DNA from: Acetilactobacillus jinshanensis | GTDB taxonomy: Bacteria; Bacillota; Bacilli; Lactobacillales; Lactobacillaceae | Length of the DNA: 64,000 bases | Reading direction: 5' to 3' | NCBI RefSeq assembly: GCF_004359375.1 | Contig: NZ_CP034726.1 | Span: 434,001-498,000 of the forward strand | Shown: one piece after another, positions 28,405 through 37,453 of the stretch | Numbering within the stretch: position 1 is the stretch's first letter | Layout: the number at the start of each line of letters is the position of its first letter | Notes under the pieces: generated by a model | Databases searched by the model: none | Told to the model about the DNA's origin: nothing | What the model saw: only the letters and a program-made list of their open reading frames with translations | Position numbers and translations under genes: made by a program

Positions 28405-30168
28405 ATGAAAAAAACTAAGATCGTAAGTACTTTAGGGCCTGCCAGCTTTACAGTTCCGAAAATTGCAAAGTTAATTAAAGCGGGCGCTAATGTTTTCCGT
28501 TTCAACTTCTCACACGGAAGCCATCCTGAACACTTAAAGCGTTACAAGATGGTCGTTCAGGCTGAAAAGCAGACTGGAATGACAGTTGGAATTGACTGTG
28601 ATACTAAAGGTGCCGAAATTCGAACGACTGCTAACAAAGACGGTAAGAACTTTACTTATCATCCTGGTGATACCTTTAATATCGCTATGGATCCCGATGG
28701 CAAGAAAGAAACCACTAAGGACTTAGTTCAGTCTACTTATGATGGACTGTTCGGTGATGTTCACATTGGTGGTCACGTTCTCTTTGATGACGGGATCTTA
28801 GATACGATCTGTATCAGCAAAGATAGTTCCAAACGTCAGTTACACGTTAAGGTTCAAAACACCGCTACATTAGGTTCACGTAAGACCGCTGATATTCCTG
28901 GTGCCATCGTTCATTTACCAGGTGTTACCGAAAAAGATGAAAATGATATCCGATTTGCATGTGAAAATATGCATATCAACTTCATTACCGCATCATTCTT
29001 ACGTAAGCCACAGGATGTTCGTGACATCCGTAAGATTTTAAAGGATGAACATATGGAAGACGTTCAGATCTTCCCTAAGTTAGAAAACCAGGAAGGTATT
29101 GATAATCTTCTGCCAATCATGAAGCTTGCTGATGGTGTCATGGTACCCCGTGGTGACATGGCCGTTAACATTCCGTTTGAAAACGTACCGTTAGTACAAA
29201 AGCACATGATTCACGTATGTAACCGTTTAGGCAAACCGGTTATTACAGCTACCCAGATGGAAGCTTCCATGGCTAAGAACCCACGTCCTAGCCGTGCCGA
29301 AGTATCCGATGTCGCTGATGCCGTCTTTGATGGCACCGATGCTACGATGCTTTCTGGTGAAACCGCTAATGGTGACTGGCCCGTCCATGCCGTTGCATCA
29401 ATGGCACGTATCGATGAAAAAGCTGAATCAGCATACGATAAGTATGCTTACTCACGTCCAGAATTTAAGAACGGTGATGTTACCGAAGCAATTGGCCACA
29501 CCGTAACTATCTTAGCTAAGGACTTGGGTATTCATACTATCGTTTGTGTAACTGAATCTGGTTACACCGCTCGAATGATTTCTAAATACCGTCCGGATGC
29601 TGATATCTTGGCAATGACTTTTGATGATCGTGTTCGTCGTGGTTTAACCATTAACTGGGGCGTTCAGCCAATCTTAGTTAACCGTCCGAACAACGCTAAC
29701 GAATTATTTGAAGAAGCTTCAAATAAGGCTGTTGAAACGGGCTTAGCTAAGGAAGGTGACATGATATTGATTGTTGGTGGTGCTCCAGCTGCTCAAAAGG
29801 GTACGACTAACTTAGTCAAGGTTCAGTTAATCGGTTCCAAGATGACTCAAGGTCAAGGAATCGGTGATAAAGCCATTATTGGTAAAGCCTTCTTAGCTAA
29901 TAACGCTAAGGAAGCTAATCAGAAAGCCTTTAAAGGTGGTATTCTGGTTGCTAAAGACACCAACAAAGATTACTTACCAGCCATTAAGAAAGCTAGTGCC
30001 TTGGTCGTTGAAAATGGTGGCTTAACTTCATATGCTGCTGTCGTCGGCATTTCGATGAATATCCCAGTCATCGTTGAAGCTACCGATGCCACTAAGCACA
30101 TTAAAGATGGTGATTTAATCACCGTTGATGCTCGTCGTGGTGTCGTTTATCATGGTGCTTCAAAATAA
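28405..30168 (+). CDS. pyk: pyruvate kinase with C-terminal PEP-utiliser domain
   Basis: This protein is 587 residues from the ATG at 28405 (AAGGGGAG 9 bases upstream). The N-terminal barrel shows KTKIVSTLGPAS, the metal/substrate elements FPKLENQEG and VPRGDM, and ITATQM near the active site. The extra C-terminal domain (about 490-587) is the PEP-utilising mobile domain of Bacillus-type enzymes, but its usual TSHAA is TSYAA here. The enzyme makes pyruvate and ATP from PEP and ADP. It has its own terminator. Confidence 0.96.
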   Translation: MKKTKIVSTLGPASFTVPKIAKLIKAGANVFRFNFSHGSHPEHLKRYKMVVQAEKQTGMTVGIDCDTKGAEIRTTANKDGKNFTYHPGDTFNIAMDPDGKKETTKDLVQSTYDGLFGDVHIGGHVLFDDGILDTICISKDSSKRQLHVKVQNTATLGSRKTADIPGAIVHLPGVTEKDENDIRFACENMHINFITASFLRKPQDVRDIRKILKDEHMEDVQIFPKLENQEGIDNLLPIMKLADGVMVPRGDMAVNIPFENVPLVQKHMIHVCNRLGKPVITATQMEASMAKNPRPSRAEVSDVADAVFDGTDATMLSGETANGDWPVHAVASMARIDEKAESAYDKYAYSRPEFKNGDVTEAIGHTVTILAKDLGIHTIVCVTESGYTARMISKYRPDADILAMTFDDRVRRGLTINWGVQPILVNRPNNANELFEEASNKAVETGLAKEGDMILIVGGAPAAQKGTTNLVKVQLIGSKMTQGQGIGDKAIIGKAFLANNAKEANQKAFKGGILVAKDTNKDYLPAIKKASALVVENGGLTSYAAVVGISMNIPVIVEATDATKHIKDGDLITVDARRGVVYHGASK

Positions 30169-30199
30169 TTTAAATTAAAAATCTAGATACTTGTTTTTA

Positions 30200-30231
30200 A
30201 GAGGTACGCCTTTTAAAGCGTACCTCTTTTT
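30200..30231 (+). terminator. pyk terminator
   Basis: GAGGTACGC (30201-30209) pairs with GCGTACCTC (30218-30226), followed by TTTTT. The stem is perfect. Confidence 0.93.
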
Positions 30232-30275
30232 GTGTACAATATTATCTAGAGTAGTTGAACGAAAGGGTCTTTGTA

Positions 30276-31181
30276 TTGGACACCAACTCTATTTTAAGAA
30301 ACGTATTAGGCCGGGTCGTCCCTGGTAAAGTTACTGATCAGAACGATAAAAATTACTATGTTCAGATCAAAGGAATTACCTTTGAATTAGATAAATCAGA
30401 AATTAAAAAGCCGATGCATATCGGTAGTCAGTTCGAAGGTTTCGCTTATATTAATGAAAATCATAAGTTACAGATCACCCGTGACGCACCTAAGGTTCAG
30501 GTTGATCATTATGGCTTCGGAACCGTAGTCAGCAGTAAGTATAATTTAGGTGTCTTTGTCGACATTGGCTTGCCAAATAAGGATATTGCTGTATCAATGG
30601 ATGATTTACCGTTAATTCATGCTTTATGGCCAAAACGCGGTGATAAATTAATGATCGATTTAACGACCGATAAAAAGCACCGCCTTTGGGGTCATCTTGC
30701 GGATGAAGAAATTTATGAAACGTTAGCGGTTCCTGGTCAGAGAAAAATGCTTAATAATAACGCTAAAGCATTGGTCTTTCGGGTTATGAAGGCTGGGACC
30801 AAAGTCATAACCAATCATTATCACATTGGTTTTATCGATCCTAGTCAGCGTGATGTTGAACCACGACTAGGTGAAGTCGTTAACGCCCGTGTAATTGGCT
30901 ATCATGATGACGGTTCCTTTAACTTTTCTTTACGACCACGAGCTTATGAAGCGATTGACGGGGATGCCTTAATGTTACTAGCAATGCTTCAGCATGATCC
31001 AACCCATCATTTGAACTTTACTGATAAAAGTGATCCAGAAAAGATTAAGACATTCTTTGGAATCAGTAAAGGTCGCTTCAAGCGTGGCGTTGGTCACTTG
31101 CTTAAGTATGATCTAATTAAAGAAACCAAGGATGGCCTTGACGTTACTGCTAAAGGTCAGCAATACCATCCGGGAGATTAA
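30276..31181 (+). CDS. cvfB: CvfB-like S1 RNA-binding protein
   Basis: The protein is 301 residues from the TTG at 30276, chosen because GAAAGGG lies 8 bases upstream; the frame opens 21 bases earlier without a ribosome-binding site. It has the CvfB plan of tandem S1-like beta-barrels (about 60-220) and a C-terminal winged helix (about 235-295). CvfB proteins bind RNA and modulate virulence gene expression in staphylococci. In lactobacilli the gene normally precedes xerD, which is absent here. Confidence 0.88.
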   Translation: MDTNSILRNVLGRVVPGKVTDQNDKNYYVQIKGITFELDKSEIKKPMHIGSQFEGFAYINENHKLQITRDAPKVQVDHYGFGTVVSSKYNLGVFVDIGLPNKDIAVSMDDLPLIHALWPKRGDKLMIDLTTDKKHRLWGHLADEEIYETLAVPGQRKMLNNNAKALVFRVMKAGTKVITNHYHIGFIDPSQRDVEPRLGEVVNARVIGYHDDGSFNFSLRPRAYEAIDGDALMLLAMLQHDPTHHLNFTDKSDPEKIKTFFGISKGRFKRGVGHLLKYDLIKETKDGLDVTAKGQQYHPGD

Positions 31182-31207
31182 TAACGAATTAGAGGAAGCG
31201 TGTGAAC

Positions 31208-31576
31208 ATGCTGCTGAAATTTCAGGATCGTTATAAAAAAATCGTTTTCGATATGCTGTCGTTACTTCCGGAAATGGGTCAGATTTCCCGGATTAACCAA
31301 ACGTTTCAGTGGTATCACGATGCCAGTAACCGACATTTATACTTATGGAAACGTCATTCCAATAATTGGTTAGGTTTGATCGGGGTCGAAGTCAGACCAA
31401 AGTTAATCATCATTCGGCAGCTAGTGTTAGTTCCTGAAATTAATGACCGAAGCCTTAGTTATTTTCAAATGCTTGATGATTTAAGACAGCGGTACTCAAA
31501 GCAACGGTTCATGGGTGATTTTGAAACGACGGCCATTTGCCAGGTATGGGAAAGAAGTCATTCGGTTGGTAAATGA
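31208..31576 (+). CDS. ribT: RibT-like GNAT-fold protein
   Basis: This 122-residue protein starts at the ATG at 31208 (GAGGAAG 9 bases upstream; the GTG two codons earlier is too close). Its size and pattern (FQWYHDASNRHLYLWK, LIGVEV, the beta-hairpin LIIIRQLVLVPE) match RibT proteins. They have an acetyltransferase-like fold, are linked by name to riboflavin operons, and are found directly upstream of scpA in Firmicutes. No rib genes are nearby. Enzymatic activity is unproven. It overlaps scpA by 11 bases. Confidence 0.75.
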   Translation: MLLKFQDRYKKIVFDMLSLLPEMGQISRINQTFQWYHDASNRHLYLWKRHSNNWLGLIGVEVRPKLIIIRQLVLVPEINDRSLSYFQMLDDLRQRYSKQRFMGDFETTAICQVWERSHSVGK

Positions 31577-32270
31577 TGAACCAAACGTTCATTTAAATAA
31601 ATTTAGCGGGCCTTTAGAATTACTTCTTAAGTTGATTCAAAAAAATAAGATGAATATTTATGATATTAAGATCTCGGCAATTACGAGTCAATACCTTAAG
31701 TATGTTCATCAATTAAAGTCCTTAGATTTAGATATTGTCGGTGATTTTTTAATCATGGCAACTAAGCTGATGGCCATTAAATCAAAAATGCTCTTACCAA
31801 AACGAAAGACTAACGATGATGAATCTGATCCACGAAAGGGCCTAGTCCATCAACTGGTTGTATATAAGAAGTATAAACGAGCGGCTAACCAGCTCCAGGA
31901 TTTAGAACTGAACCGAAAACAATATTATACTCGGCCAGCAATCGTTCCTAGCAAAAGTAATCACTTAATTAATTTACATGATCAATTGAGTTCACAAATC
32001 CTGGGAAAAGTTTTTCAAAACGTTATTAAACGCCGGGTTGAACAAAAGCCGATCAGTGAGAACGTGACGGAATGGCACTATTCCGTAAAGAGACAAGGAA
32101 CTAAGATTCTTCAAGCAATTAAACTTCGTCACGGTTTAAAGTTACACGCGCTTTTTTTGTTAAATAATGATTTAGAAGAACTAATTACTAATTTTTTGGC
32201 GCTTTTAGATTTAATTAAGGAACAACGAATTCGAATTAACTGTGATTATATAGTCGTTTTAAATAAATGA
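31566..32270 (+). CDS. scpA: segregation and condensation protein A
   Basis: The protein is 234 residues if started at the TTG at 31566, giving NVHLNKFSGPLELLLKLI, the standard ScpA N-terminus. The frame extends 51 bases further into ribT without support. ScpA is the kleisin of the SMC-ScpAB condensin: its N-terminal helix binds the SMC neck and its C-terminal winged helix the SMC head. It sits with scpB in the conserved ribT-scpA-scpB-rluB cluster. Confidence 0.92.
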   Translation: MVNDEPNVHLNKFSGPLELLLKLIQKNKMNIYDIKISAITSQYLKYVHQLKSLDLDIVGDFLIMATKLMAIKSKMLLPKRKTNDDESDPRKGLVHQLVVYKKYKRAANQLQDLELNRKQYYTRPAIVPSKSNHLINLHDQLSSQILGKVFQNVIKRRVEQKPISENVTEWHYSVKRQGTKILQAIKLRHGLKLHALFLLNNDLEELITNFLALLDLIKEQRIRINCDYIVVLNK

Positions 32271-32284
32271 GGGAGGACAGTCTT

Positions 32285-32794
32285 GTGATTACTAAATGTG
32301 CTAGAGTTGAGGGCTTACTTTACGTTACTGGTGATACGGGATTAACCGTTAATCAATTAGTTTCCGTAACGAGCTTATCAAAGAATCGAATTGAGTTAAG
32401 CCTTAAGAAGCTTAATCAACGTTTTAGTAATGACGATGATTGCCCATTTCAACTTCTAAATATTCATGGTCGATACCAATTAATCACTAAAAAGGCATTA
32501 AACGTTGATATTCAGCGGTATTTTAAAAATACTCATACGTCAATTCTGACGTCGGCTGCTCTAGAAACGTTAACCATTATTGCCTATAATCAACCGGTGA
32601 CCCGAATTGAGGTCGATGATATTCGGGGCGTTAACAGTTCGGTAACGATTGAAAAATTATTACGACAAAAATTAATTAAAAAGGCCGGTCGTAAAAAGAC
32701 GTTAGGAAACCCAATCATGTTTAAGACTACTGATGAATTTCTTAATCTCTTTGGCCTAAAGAACATTAAACAATTACCTAAAATCAAAAAATAA
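32285..32794 (+). CDS. scpB: segregation and condensation protein B
   Basis: The protein is 169 residues from the GTG at 32285, selected because GGGAGG lies 8 bases upstream and the resulting CARVEGLLYVTGDTGLTV is the normal ScpB start. An upstream in-frame ATG at 32267 lies before the ribosome-binding site. Two winged-helix domains are evident, including TLTIIAYNQPVTR and EIDDIRGVNS-like positions (here EVDDIRGVNS). It forms a dimer that binds the ScpA middle region in condensin. Confidence 0.93.
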   Translation: MITKCARVEGLLYVTGDTGLTVNQLVSVTSLSKNRIELSLKKLNQRFSNDDDCPFQLLNIHGRYQLITKKALNVDIQRYFKNTHTSILTSAALETLTIIAYNQPVTRIEVDDIRGVNSSVTIEKLLRQKLIKKAGRKKTLGNPIMFKTTDEFLNLFGLKNIKQLPKIKK

Positions 32795-32812
32795 GATCGA
32801 GGAAGATATAAT

Positions 32813-33544
32813 TTGCAAAGATTACAAAAAGTTATGGCTCATGCTGGAGTTGCTTCACGGCGAAAATCAGAAAAAATCATTTTAGACGGTCACGTAAAGG
32901 TGAACGGTAAAGTCGTCACTAAATTAGGTACTAAAGTGAAAAACAGTGACGAAATCGAAGTTAATGACGTTCCGATTACTAAAGAACGTCAGGTTTATTA
33001 TCTCTTTTACAAACCGCGTCGGGTAATTTCATCGGTTAAGGATGAGAAGCATCGGACGACCGTCGTTGACTTCTTCCCTGACGTTACCCAGCGAATTTAT
33101 CCCGTCGGTCGTTTAGATTATGATACTTCTGGCTTAATCATCTTAACCAATGACGGTGAATTAGATAATTGCTTGACCCATCCTAAATATGAAGTCCCGA
33201 AGACTTACGTTGCTAAAGTTGAAGGAATTCCAAATAATTCTGAATTGGAACACCTTCGCTGGGGAACCAAAGTCAGTGGTCGAAAGGTTGTCCCTGACCA
33301 CATTAAGATTCTTGCATCAGCACCTAAGACCAAAAATGCCGTTATTCAGCTTACTGTTCATGAAGGCCGTAACCATGAAGTTAAGAAGTTATTCGAATAT
33401 ATTGGCCATCCAGTTAAAACGTTGACTCGTACCCAATACAGTTTCTTAACCATTGGCAAATTGAAACCGGGTCAGTACCGTTTCTTACGGAAAGCCGAAG
33501 TCAATAAATTAAAGACGTTAGCTGGCAAACCACGTGAACATTAA
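32813..33544 (+). CDS. rluB: 23S rRNA pseudouridine synthase RluB
   Basis: This 243-residue protein has an N-terminal S4 RNA-binding domain (MQRLQKVMAHAGVASRRKSE) and an RsuA/RluB-type catalytic domain with the active-site aspartate in GRLDYDTSGLIILTNDG (about residues 98-114). It modifies uridine in helix 89 of 23S rRNA. The start is TTG with GAGGAAG upstream. Position after scpB is standard. Confidence 0.92.
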   Translation: MQRLQKVMAHAGVASRRKSEKIILDGHVKVNGKVVTKLGTKVKNSDEIEVNDVPITKERQVYYLFYKPRRVISSVKDEKHRTTVVDFFPDVTQRIYPVGRLDYDTSGLIILTNDGELDNCLTHPKYEVPKTYVAKVEGIPNNSELEHLRWGTKVSGRKVVPDHIKILASAPKTKNAVIQLTVHEGRNHEVKKLFEYIGHPVKTLTRTQYSFLTIGKLKPGQYRFLRKAEVNKLKTLAGKPREH

Positions 33545-33580
33545 CGTTTAATTAGATCGTTGCTATAGGAGTATTTCCAT

Positions 33581-34627
33581 ATGGATCCACAGTCGTTATT
33601 GCTATTCTTATCATTACGCCAGCCCCGACGAATTCGGGTGATTGAAAATGTTTTGGTGGGGCATAAGACGGTGTCCAATTTATATTGGGGAATGCGCTAC
33701 GGTATTCTGGACTATTTGGGAGCTTTAAAATCAGTTAATAAACAAACTGATCAAAACGCTTTACAGCAATTAATTAATAACGGTGATGTCATTACTCCAG
33801 ATTATCGGGAGTATTCATTAACTCCTAGGGGCTACCAGAAAGCCGTTAAATTACGGAATAAATGGTACGTCCCTAAATATCTAAAGTATCATTTGAATTA
33901 TGATTTACCACGATTTAAAGCTCGGTTATTATTAGCTGTCCAGGTAGCTTCTGAATATAGTTATCACAACCGAAATTACTATCCGGTGCAAATTGATTAT
34001 CGGGACGCTGAATTCGTTAAACAGTGGTTTTATCATTATCGTGATCATTATTTAACGAAACGATGCTATCAATTTTTAGTGAATGCGTTTCAGCAATTTA
34101 ATCAATTGGATCCGACATTGGGATGGCAAGCCGCTAATTTATTAGTTGGCCATAATGATCCTGGCCAAACCCTGGATCAACAGGGCCGTAAGCTTCATCA
34201 GCCCGTTACTGAAATGCTTTTTCGACAGCTTGATATTTTGTGTGCTTTTGTAGCAATGCTTAATCAGAAAAATAACGTTTTTTCGCCGTTGCTATTTCAA
34301 TTACGGAATTCACCGATAAGTGATAGCGCCATTCGGACGTATCAACTAGCTCAGCAGCATTGTCATTTTAATCAGATCTGTAATATTCAGAGACTTCGGT
34401 TATCGACAGTAAAGGAGCACTTATTAGGTGTTGCCGTTTTTATTAAACGAGCATCATTTCCGTATCAAGCGTTTATTTCAGAACCAATGATGAAATCTTT
34501 AAATCAGCTATATCAAGGTAATCCTGATAAATGGGATTATTCTAAATATCAGTCTGTAACCGGGCAACATTTAGATTTCTTTTACTTTCGGCTTTTTCAG
34601 ATCTTAAGGAGCAAGCAGCATGAATGA
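33581..34627 (+). CDS. YpbB-like helix-turn-helix protein (RecQ partner gene)
   Basis: This 348-residue protein is of the YpbB type found immediately upstream of recQ in Firmicutes. The N-terminal part resembles a winged helix and the C-terminal part (LQTEISD-like region replaced here by LRLSTVKEHLLG) has a helix-turn-helix. The function is unknown; genomic pairing suggests a role with RecQ. It ends 8 bases inside recQ. A GGAG ribosome-binding site lies before the ATG. The family call rests on position and length more than on strong motifs. Confidence 0.65.
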   Translation: MDPQSLLLFLSLRQPRRIRVIENVLVGHKTVSNLYWGMRYGILDYLGALKSVNKQTDQNALQQLINNGDVITPDYREYSLTPRGYQKAVKLRNKWYVPKYLKYHLNYDLPRFKARLLLAVQVASEYSYHNRNYYPVQIDYRDAEFVKQWFYHYRDHYLTKRCYQFLVNAFQQFNQLDPTLGWQAANLLVGHNDPGQTLDQQGRKLHQPVTEMLFRQLDILCAFVAMLNQKNNVFSPLLFQLRNSPISDSAIRTYQLAQQHCHFNQICNIQRLRLSTVKEHLLGVAVFIKRASFPYQAFISEPMMKSLNQLYQGNPDKWDYSKYQSVTGQHLDFFYFRLFQILRSKQHE

Positions 34628-36080
34628 TCAACGTCATCAACAATTGATAGCCATTTTGAAAAAACGGTTCGGCTTTACTTGTTTTAGAGAAGGCCAAGAA
34701 ACGGTTCTTGATGAATTACTGGATCATCATAATGTCTTAGCAGTCTTGCCGACTGGATCGGGGAAAAGTCTGATTTATCAGATGTATGGCTATCTGCAGA
34801 AAAACCTGATTATTATCGTTTCACCACTTTTGTCGCTGATGCAGGACCAAGTTAGTCGAATGCAGTATTTAGGAATTAAGCGTGCGGTTGCTCTAAATTC
34901 ATTGCTAAATTATCGGCAAAAGTCCTTTGTCATGCATCATTTATCGTCATATCACTACTTGTATGTGTCACCTGAAATGCTCGCTAACGATGAATTAATT
35001 CAGCGGTTACAGCAACTGTCAATCGGCCTGTTTGTGATTGATGAAGTTCATTGTATTTCACAGTGGGGACCCGATTTTCGTCCTGAATATTTAAACCTCA
35101 AACGAGTTTTAAGTCAACTGGGTAATCCGTTAACGTTGATGCTTACAGCGACCGCTACTCAAGCGGTTCAGCACGATATTTTGCATAAACTGGGCTTAGA
35201 TCCAAGATTGGTTAAACGAGTTGATTACTCGGTTGATCGCCCCAACATCTTTTTAGCCGTTAAACAGGTTGATAATCAAAAAGACAAGGATCAGCAACTG
35301 GTAAATTTGATTAATCATTTGAAGTTACCAGGTGTTGTGTATTTATCCAGTAAGAAGCAGGCTAATCAGCTTGCTGATTATTTACAGAAAAATTGTAATT
35401 TACGGGTTGAGGCGTATCATTCTGGCTTGGATCAGGAGTCACGTTACAAAATTCAGCATCAATTCATGAATAATCAGATTGACGTTATCTGTGCAACCAG
35501 TGCTTTTGGAATGGGGATCAATAAAGATAACATTCGCTTTGTAATTCATTACCATTTACCAGCTGATTTAGGTGAGTATACCCAGGAAATTGGCCGTGCT
35601 GGACGGGATGGTAAGCAGAGTATCGCCATTATTCTTTATCAGGATCATGATGAAGATTTACCGTATACCCTAGCCGTTGGCGAGATTCCTAATCGGGCGA
35701 TGATCGAAGAATTCTATCGTAATCCGCATCAATTGATGAAGTATCGTCGGAACGTACTACAGATTGGCGTCCTTAGCTATTATTTTGAACATCATTTTTC
35801 ACCACCACAAACGTTATCGATATTTACTAAACGTCGACGTGAGAAAAGTTTGCAGCTAAAAATAATGGTGAAATATGTACATTGTAAAACCTGTCGCAGG
35901 CAGTATTTACTTCATCATTTTGGCCAAAAATTTAACGGCCATAATCAGAAATGCTGTGACTTTAAAAATGCGCTTAATCTAAAGTCATTAGGGTTATATG
36001 TTAATCATCACTCCAAACGATCGTTGATTACTTTTGATTGGCAACCGATTCTCGATCAATTGTTCAATGTTAAAAAATGA
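34620..36080 (+). CDS. recQ: ATP-dependent DNA helicase RecQ (short form)
   Basis: This 486-residue superfamily 2 helicase has Walker A LPTGSGKSL (about residues 44-52), a DEVH box (about 140-143, DEAH in many homologues), TATAT motif III and the QEIGRAGRDG motif VI (about 323-332). A C-terminal cysteine cluster (CKTC, CC) forms the zinc element. There is no HRDC domain, as usual for the short Firmicutes form. It unwinds forked and recombining DNA. Confidence 0.92.
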   Translation: MNDQRHQQLIAILKKRFGFTCFREGQETVLDELLDHHNVLAVLPTGSGKSLIYQMYGYLQKNLIIIVSPLLSLMQDQVSRMQYLGIKRAVALNSLLNYRQKSFVMHHLSSYHYLYVSPEMLANDELIQRLQQLSIGLFVIDEVHCISQWGPDFRPEYLNLKRVLSQLGNPLTLMLTATATQAVQHDILHKLGLDPRLVKRVDYSVDRPNIFLAVKQVDNQKDKDQQLVNLINHLKLPGVVYLSSKKQANQLADYLQKNCNLRVEAYHSGLDQESRYKIQHQFMNNQIDVICATSAFGMGINKDNIRFVIHYHLPADLGEYTQEIGRAGRDGKQSIAIILYQDHDEDLPYTLAVGEIPNRAMIEEFYRNPHQLMKYRRNVLQIGVLSYYFEHHFSPPQTLSIFTKRRREKSLQLKIMVKYVHCKTCRRQYLLHHFGQKFNGHNQKCCDFKNALNLKSLGLYVNHHSKRSLITFDWQPILDQLFNVKK

Positions 36081-36125
36081 TCATGAATGTTATAATTATT
36101 GCTGGAATTCAGGAGGGTATTATTG

Positions 36126-36689
36126 ATGAAACGAAATCAAAAACAGCCATGGAACGAGACTTTTAGTGACGACCGTGATTCGTCCGGACACTTATCACGA
36201 ACGAAACTTCATCGTCAAAATCATAATAACAACGTAATTACCGTAATCTTGGTTGTTATTATTGGTTTAATTGCGGTCTTTGCTTTGATCTATGGCTTAG
36301 CCAGTAATACGTTTGGCCATGACAACGCTAGTCATCATGCAACTCGAATTAGCCGGGTCAGCACTTCACATAAGCACCATAAACACCATGCTAAAAAGCA
36401 TCATGAACATAAAGATAAAAAATCTAGTGACACTGACGTAGCTACCAGTGAATCTAGTACTAGTACCAGTGAGTCTAGTAAGCCGGCCACTAGTTCAGAC
36501 AGTGACTCTAGTCACGCTAGCTCGAAAGACAGTAGCAGTGATAGTAATAACGGTTCAAAATCTTCAAATTCAAGTGCTAGTAGTTCTGCTAGTTCAGCAT
36601 CCAGTAAGCCATCTAGTCAACAGTCAGGTGCTAAATCAGGATCCACTACGCCAAGTTCAGATTCTCAAAAATCTGGTAATAATCAATAA
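36126..36689 (+). CDS. single-pass membrane protein with Ser/His-rich extracellular tail
   Basis: This 187-residue protein starts at the ATG at 36126 (AGGAGG 9 bases upstream). Residues 1-37 are charged and cytoplasmic, about 38-60 form one membrane helix (VITVILVVIIGLIAVFALIYG), then a histidine/lysine stretch (about 78-100) and a long serine-rich low-complexity tail follow. In related lactobacilli the gene between recQ and cmk has this layout but ends in a LysM peptidoglycan-binding domain. No LysM is present here, so the protein may be a shortened form that only spans the wall. Confidence 0.7.
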   Translation: MKRNQKQPWNETFSDDRDSSGHLSRTKLHRQNHNNNVITVILVVIIGLIAVFALIYGLASNTFGHDNASHHATRISRVSTSHKHHKHHAKKHHEHKDKKSSDTDVATSESSTSTSESSKPATSSDSDSSHASSKDSSSDSNNGSKSSNSSASSSASSASSKPSSQQSGAKSGSTTPSSDSQKSGNNQ

Positions 36690-36704
36690 GGAGATTATCT
36701 AATA

Positions 36705-37382
36705 ATGCATAAAAATGGATTACAAATTGCAATCGATGGCCCTGCATCGGCCGGTAAAAGTACCGTAGCTAAATTAATTGCCAAAAAGTTTTCGTACGTT
36801 TATTGTGATACCGGTGCAATGTACCGTTCCGTAACGTTAAAAGCCATGCGTAATAACATTCCGTTAACTGATGAAGCTCGCATCATGAAGATGATGAAGC
36901 ATACTGACATCAGTTTTGCACCTGGTAAACCACAGCAAAAGGTCTTTATTGATGGTCATGAAGTAACGAACGCCATCAGAAGTGAAGCCGTTACTAATTC
37001 AGTATCCACCGTTGCGGCACTACTAGATGTCCGTAAAGACCTTAGTAACCGTCAGCGTGAAATTGCTGAAAATGGTGGCATCGTAATGGACGGTCGAGAC
37101 ATTGGAACGACCGTATTGCCTCATGCCGAAGTTAAAATCTTTTTGGTTGCCAGCGTTCAAGAACGTGCTAAGCGTCGTTTTAAAGATAACGCTCAAAAGG
37201 GTATTCATACCCCGATTAAGAAGTTAGCTCATGAAATTGAAGTTAGAGACTATAAAGATTCTCATCGAAAGATTTCACCACTGACTCAAGCAAAGGATGC
37301 AATCCGGATTGATACGACTCATGTTTCAATCCAAGGTGTCGTTGACAAGATCGCGGAAATCATAGATAAAAAATTAAAGTAA
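36705..37382 (+). CDS. cmk: cytidylate kinase
   Basis: This 225-residue protein has the P-loop GPASAGKST (about residues 12-20), the YCDTGAMYRSVTL motif and the MDGRDIGTTVLP element typical of CMP/dCMP kinase. It converts CMP and dCMP to diphosphates. It lies upstream of rpsA, the common bacterial order, with AAGGAG before the ATG. Confidence 0.96.
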   Translation: MHKNGLQIAIDGPASAGKSTVAKLIAKKFSYVYCDTGAMYRSVTLKAMRNNIPLTDEARIMKMMKHTDISFAPGKPQQKVFIDGHEVTNAIRSEAVTNSVSTVAALLDVRKDLSNRQREIAENGGIVMDGRDIGTTVLPHAEVKIFLVASVQERAKRRFKDNAQKGIHTPIKKLAHEIEVRDYKDSHRKISPLTQAKDAIRIDTTHVSIQGVVDKIAEIIDKKLK

Positions 37383-37453
37383 TTTAAAACTAGCATTTAG
37401 CGAATTTATAGTATAAAATAATAACCAGTGTTGTCGCAAGGAGGAAGTATTGG

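Noticed and set aside
30255-30275. Earlier TTG start for cvfB
   Set aside because: It lies before the GAAAGGG ribosome-binding site that serves the TTG at 30276.
36420-36680. Repetitive AGT/TCT-rich tract resembling a repeat array
   Set aside because: It is the serine-codon-rich part of a coding sequence; units are irregular and there are no spacers, so it is not a CRISPR array or tandem repeat locus.
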